Below, in pieces: positions 61,326 to 64,000 of a stretch of DNA of 64,000 nt. The position numbers and the translations under genes were made by a program. The notes under the pieces are model-generated. The model made no database searches, was not told the origin of the DNA, and saw only the letters and a list, made by a program, of their open reading frames with translations. Positions within the stretch are counted from its first letter, which is position 1. Each line of letters opens with the position of its first letter. The DNA is from Brachybacterium sp036311905 (GTDB taxonomy: Bacteria > Actinomycetota > Actinomycetes > Actinomycetales > Dermabacteraceae). The stretch is from assembly GCF_036311905.1 (NCBI RefSeq), contig NZ_JAZDCH010000021.1, positions 1 to 64,000 of the forward strand, written 5' to 3'.

Positions 61326-61467
61326 GATCCCGCTCCTTGTCCCCGTCCTCACGCGCCGTCGGGCGCACTGTCGCCGATCTCGGATCCGGAGAGGATCCCG
61401 GCCCTCGTCGGCGGTCAGCACAGTCTAGATCCCCGCGCTGAGTGTTGTGAACAGTCTGGGCCACGCC

Positions 61468-62757
61468 TCACCACAGACCCGGGGCGACCGCGGGGCCGGA
61501 GTCCTCGGGCGGCTCGTCGGGGGTTCGCGGGGACGACCCGGCCGCGGCCGCTCCGGGAGCTGCCGACGACCCCGGGGCGAGGGTCGACCCGCGGCGGAGC
61601 GAGTCGACCCCGAACCGGGCTGAGGCGCGATCCATGGCGGCCTCGAGGTCCTGCCACCCGGTGGTCCGCCCCACGAGCTCGTGCTGTGCGGGGCCGCCGC
61701 GGGCGGGCTGCATCTGCGTGACGCGCACTCCGGCGAGCCGCACGCGGGGCATCCGCGGGCGCTCCCTCTCCCACAGCGCCACCACGTGCTCGCGGATCCG
61801 CTCGCCCGAGTCGGTGGGCAGGTCGAGGGTCGAGGAGCGTGTGAGGGTGGTGCCGTCCGGCGCCCGGAGCTTGAGCACGACGGTGCGCGCCGCGAAGCCG
61901 CTGCCGCGCAGCTGCCGGGCGACGTCGTCAGCCATCTGGGTGATCCGGCGGCGCACTTCGTCGGGATCGGTGAGGTCTTCGTCCCAGGTGCGCTCGGTTC
62001 CGAGGGAGCGGTCACGGGTGCGGTGGCCGAGCCCGGTGCGGTCGGTTCCGCCGGCGAGGCGGCCGATCTCGGCGGCCCGCGGGCCGAGCACCCGGGCGAG
62101 CACCGACGGAGGGAGCTCGCGCAGGCTGCCGATGGTGTCGACCCCGAGCTTCTCGAGCGCGGCGACCGCCTTGGGCCCGATGCCCGAGATGGCTCCGACG
62201 GGGAGGGGCGCGAGGAAGGCCGCCGTCTCCGCGGCGGGAACGATGAGCATCCCGTCGGGTTTCGCCCGCGCCGAGGCGATCTTCGCGACCGGCCGGGAGA
62301 CGGAGCCGCCGACCGAACAGGGCAGATCCAGCTCCTCCCGGATCAGGAGCCGCAGCCGGGAGGCGATCTGCGCGGGTTCGCCGAACAGACGCCGGGCCGG
62401 GCGGGCATCGAGGAAGGCCTCGTCGACGCTGATCTGCTCGATGTCCGCGACCACGGTGCCCAGCAGCTCCATCACCCGGGCGGACACGCGCCGGTAGTGG
62501 TCGATGCGGGGCGGGACGATCACGAGGTCGGGCGCCAGGCGCCGGGCGGTGGACATGGGCATCGCCGAGCGGATCCCCCGGCTGCGGGCGGGATAGCTCG
62601 CAGCGGCGACCACGCCGCGCGCTCCGGCTCCGCCGACCACCACGGGCAGCCCCCGGAGCGAGGGATCGTCGCGGATCTCCACCGAGGCGAAGAAGGCATC
62701 CATGTCGAGGTGGAGGATCCCGGGGACCTCCTCCCCCGCCGCCTGCTCTCGGATCAC
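61468..62757 (-). CDS. dinB: DNA polymerase IV (Y-family)
   Basis: A 429-residue translesion polymerase. HLDMDAFFASVE and ISVDEAFLD carry the catalytic carboxylates. SGIGPKAVAALEKLG is the helix-hairpin-helix thumb, and the little-finger domain follows (RTVVLKLRAPDGTTLTRS). The C-terminal 45 residues are a Pro/Ala/Ser-rich tail, and I do not see a clear beta-clamp-binding QLxLF peptide. GTG 62757 is preceded by GGAGGAGG. It neighbours a HEPN-domain gene, the common actinobacterial pairing. Confidence 0.94.
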   Translation of the reverse strand: MIREQAAGEEVPGILHLDMDAFFASVEIRDDPSLRGLPVVVGGAGARGVVAAASYPARSRGIRSAMPMSTARRLAPDLVIVPPRIDHYRRVSARVMELLGTVVADIEQISVDEAFLDARPARRLFGEPAQIASRLRLLIREELDLPCSVGGSVSRPVAKIASARAKPDGMLIVPAAETAAFLAPLPVGAISGIGPKAVAALEKLGVDTIGSLRELPPSVLARVLGPRAAEIGRLAGGTDRTGLGHRTRDRSLGTERTWDEDLTDPDEVRRRITQMADDVARQLRGSGFAARTVVLKLRAPDGTTLTRSSTLDLPTDSGERIREHVVALWERERPRMPRVRLAGVRVTQMQPARGGPAQHELVGRTTGWQDLEAAMDRASARFGVDSLRRGSTLAPGSSAAPGAAAAGSSPRTPDEPPEDSGPAVAPGLW

Positions 62758-62829
62758 GCGACACCTCCTCCGTGGCGGAACTGTACCGGTCGCGTCCTGC
62801 CGCGCGACCGGCTCGGCTCCGCGGAGCGT

Positions 62830-63312
62830 TCAGCCGGCGAGCGCGGTCAGGTGCGGCGGCAGATCGTCGAGCAGGGCCGCGGCGACGAGATCCAGATGTG
62901 CGGCGGTCCCCTCCAGATGCTGCTCCAGGAGCCCCGGATCCGGCTGGGCCGCGAGGTTGCGATCGAGTCGCGCGCGCTCGGCGACGAGCGGCGCGAGGGC
63001 CTCCGCGCGGTCCCTGCCGTCCGGTCCGAGCCGGTCGAGCGCCGCCCAGACGTTCAGCGGCAGCTTCCGCTTGCGCTCCCGGTTCGCCCGGGCGACGAGG
63101 ATCCCCGCACCGCGGAGAGCGGAGCGATGCGCCAGTTCGAAGGCCTCGCGCGGAGCGAGCGGCGCGGCGATCCGCGCCTGGGCCAGAAGCTCCCGGGCCC
63201 GCTCGAGATCCGCCTGGTCCTGGTCGAGCAGCGCCAGACGGCGTCGCAGGGTGAGCGCACCGGAGGCGGCGGGGATCGCCCTCGCGCCTCGTCCGGTCAT
63301 GGTCGTCATCAT
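62830..63312 (-). CDS. SAV_6107-type HEPN-domain protein
   Basis: A 160-residue all-helical protein matching the SAV_6107 HEPN family. Helices include LARAR-type segments ELLAQARIAAPLAPREAFEL and AHRSALRGAGILVARANR, and the C-terminus is DLVAAALLDDLPPHLTALAG. HEPN domains are often nucleotide-binding or RNase-related, but no catalytic RxxxxH motif is obvious here. GGAGGAGGG before ATG 63312 decides the start over the longer frame to 63393. A TAGCGT -10 at 63392-63397 places an 8-bp tandem repeat in its 5' leader. It lies upstream of dinB. Confidence 0.82.
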   Translation of the reverse strand: MMTTMTGRGARAIPAASGALTLRRRLALLDQDQADLERARELLAQARIAAPLAPREAFELAHRSALRGAGILVARANRERKRKLPLNVWAALDRLGPDGRDRAEALAPLVAERARLDRNLAAQPDPGLLEQHLEGTAAHLDLVAAALLDDLPPHLTALAG

Positions 63313-63352
63313 GTCCCTCCTCCGTGCCTCGCCGCCGCGCGGTGCGCCGCGG

Positions 63353-63384
63353 TGCTGTCGTGCTGTCGTGCTGTCGTGCTGTGG
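63353..63384. repeat. Tandem 8-bp repeat, four copies
   Basis: TGCTGTCG repeated three times exactly and a fourth time as TGCTGTGG. It lies between the predicted -10 (63392-63397) and the start of the HEPN gene, in its 5' leader. Confidence 0.85.
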
Positions 63385-63391
63385 TGATCCC

Positions 63392-63397
63392 ACGCTA
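63392..63397 (-). promoter_or_regulatory. Predicted -10 for the HEPN-domain gene
   Basis: TAGCGT on the minus strand, predicting a leader of about 73 nt that includes the tandem repeat. Confidence 0.5.
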
Positions 63398-63479
63398 GGG
63401 AGAGGGTCCGACGGATGACGCCGGTGCCGATGCGCTGGGGACGAGGACGCCCTGGGGAGGAACGATCGGACGCGTCTTC

Positions 63480-63485
63480 TAGAGT
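63480..63485 (+). promoter_or_regulatory. Predicted leaderless -10 for the spermidine-synthase-like gene
   Basis: TAGAGT, then GGCCCG (6 nt), then ATG 63492. Confidence 0.6.
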
Positions 63486-63491
63486 GGCCCG

Positions 63492-64000
63492 ATGGCCCGC
63501 CGCGCGCGAGAGCGCTCCCGCTCCCTCCCCTTCGAGCACCTTCCCGCCCTCGATGTCCCGCTGGCCATCTCGACCGGGAGCGCCCGGCTGAGCCGGGAGA
63601 ACGACGGGTCGGTGCTGCTCGAGGTCAACGGGGTGCCGTCCTCGCACCTGCACCCCGACCCCGCGCACCTGGTGTTCGAGTACATGCGGTGGATGCAGCT
63701 CGTGATCGACCTCCATCTGGCCGAGCGCGGGTCGGACGCCCCCGCGCCGCAGCTCGCGCACCTCGGGGGTGGGGGCTGCTCCCTGCCGCGCGCCGTGGCC
63801 TCCGCCCACCCCGGCTCCCGCCAGATCGTGGTCGAGCTCGACGAGCTGCTCGCCGACGGGGTCCGGACCTGGTTCGACCTCCCCCGGTCCCCCCAGCTGC
63901 GACTGCGCATCGGGGATGCCCGGGAGGCGCTGGACTCCTGGCGGGAGGACCGCTTCGACGTGGTGGTCCGCGACGTCTTCGCCGGTGCCGTGACGCCGCG
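63492..64000 (+). CDS. Spermidine-synthase-like methyltransferase-fold protein (partial)
   Basis: The first 169 codons of a gene that runs off the window. The translated segment has a short beta-hairpin N-terminal part (RLSRENDGSVLLEVNGVPSS) and a Rossmann core. LAHLGGGGCSLPRAVASAHP corresponds to the nucleotide-binding glycine loop, QIVVELDE to the acidic strand end and LRLRIGDAREAL to the DAR motif of spermidine synthases, followed by DVVVRDVFAG. In actinobacteria such proteins are often orphan and may not make polyamines. The start is set by the leaderless -10 geometry. Confidence 0.82.
   Translation, partial: MARRARERSRSLPFEHLPALDVPLAISTGSARLSRENDGSVLLEVNGVPSSHLHPDPAHLVFEYMRWMQLVIDLHLAERGSDAPAPQLAHLGGGGCSLPRAVASAHPGSRQIVVELDELLADGVRTWFDLPRSPQLRLRIGDAREALDSWREDRFDVVVRDVFAGAVTP

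Overview
The window is a GC-rich (roughly 70 percent) chromosomal segment of an actinobacterium. The gene content fits the order Micrococcales, and a Brachybacterium-like member of the Dermabacteraceae is my best guess (inference, not tested). The reasons are an actinobacterial dcw cluster without ftsA but with sepF, yggT and divIVA, a meso-diaminopimelate-type MurE, a DUF3117 protein, actinobacterial DapD and DapC, and dense coding with many 1-4 nt gene overlaps. I see no rRNA, tRNA, CRISPR array, prophage or intact insertion sequence.

Region 1 (1-15.1 kb): marC and a PHP phosphoesterase run left, back to back with pepP, an MgtE-N/CBS protein, a DUF1003 protein and mrp. Next come tatB, an O-methyltransferase, DUF3117, a small membrane protein, a LOG-family protein, dapE, an FAD/NAD(P)-binding protein, a membrane protein, dapD and a lysozyme-like secreted protein. 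From memory, the order resembles the Mycobacterium tuberculosis Rv1201c-Rv1232c neighbourhood, but the sigE-rseA-htrA block is missing between the methyltransferase and tatB.

Region 2 (15.1-25 kb): a fermentation cassette (pflA, a separate glycyl-radical polypeptide and a pflB without its own glycyl-radical domain) lies beside gltA, dapC and fdxA, followed by a CDP-alcohol phosphotransferase, a small membrane protein and typA. dapC, dapD and dapE supply diaminopimelate for the peptidoglycan genes further on.

Region 3 (25-39 kb): a 5'-truncated oligopeptide ABC ATPase abuts pgi. After it come an MHS-type transporter, a flotillin, pfkA, an acyl-CoA dehydrogenase-like protein, an EEP-fold hydrolase and dnaE.

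Region 4 (39-61.3 kb): an unknown gene, rluD and lspA, then the division and cell-wall cluster on the minus strand. In transcription order this is mraZ, rsmH, ftsL, ftsI, murE, murF, mraY, murD, ftsW, murG, murC, ftsQ, ftsZ, pgeF, sepF, yggT, divIVA. A five-copy MraZ-type operator precedes mraZ. The usual yggS between pgeF and sepF is absent.

Region 5 (61.3-64 kb): a DUF3040 protein, dinB, an SAV_6107-type HEPN protein and the start of a spermidine-synthase-like gene cut by the window edge.

The strongest leads are the two-polypeptide pyruvate formate-lyase, the truncated ABC gene fused to the pgi promoter region, and a repeated promoter layout (-10 hexamer exactly 6-7 nt before the start codon) that predicts many leaderless mRNAs.
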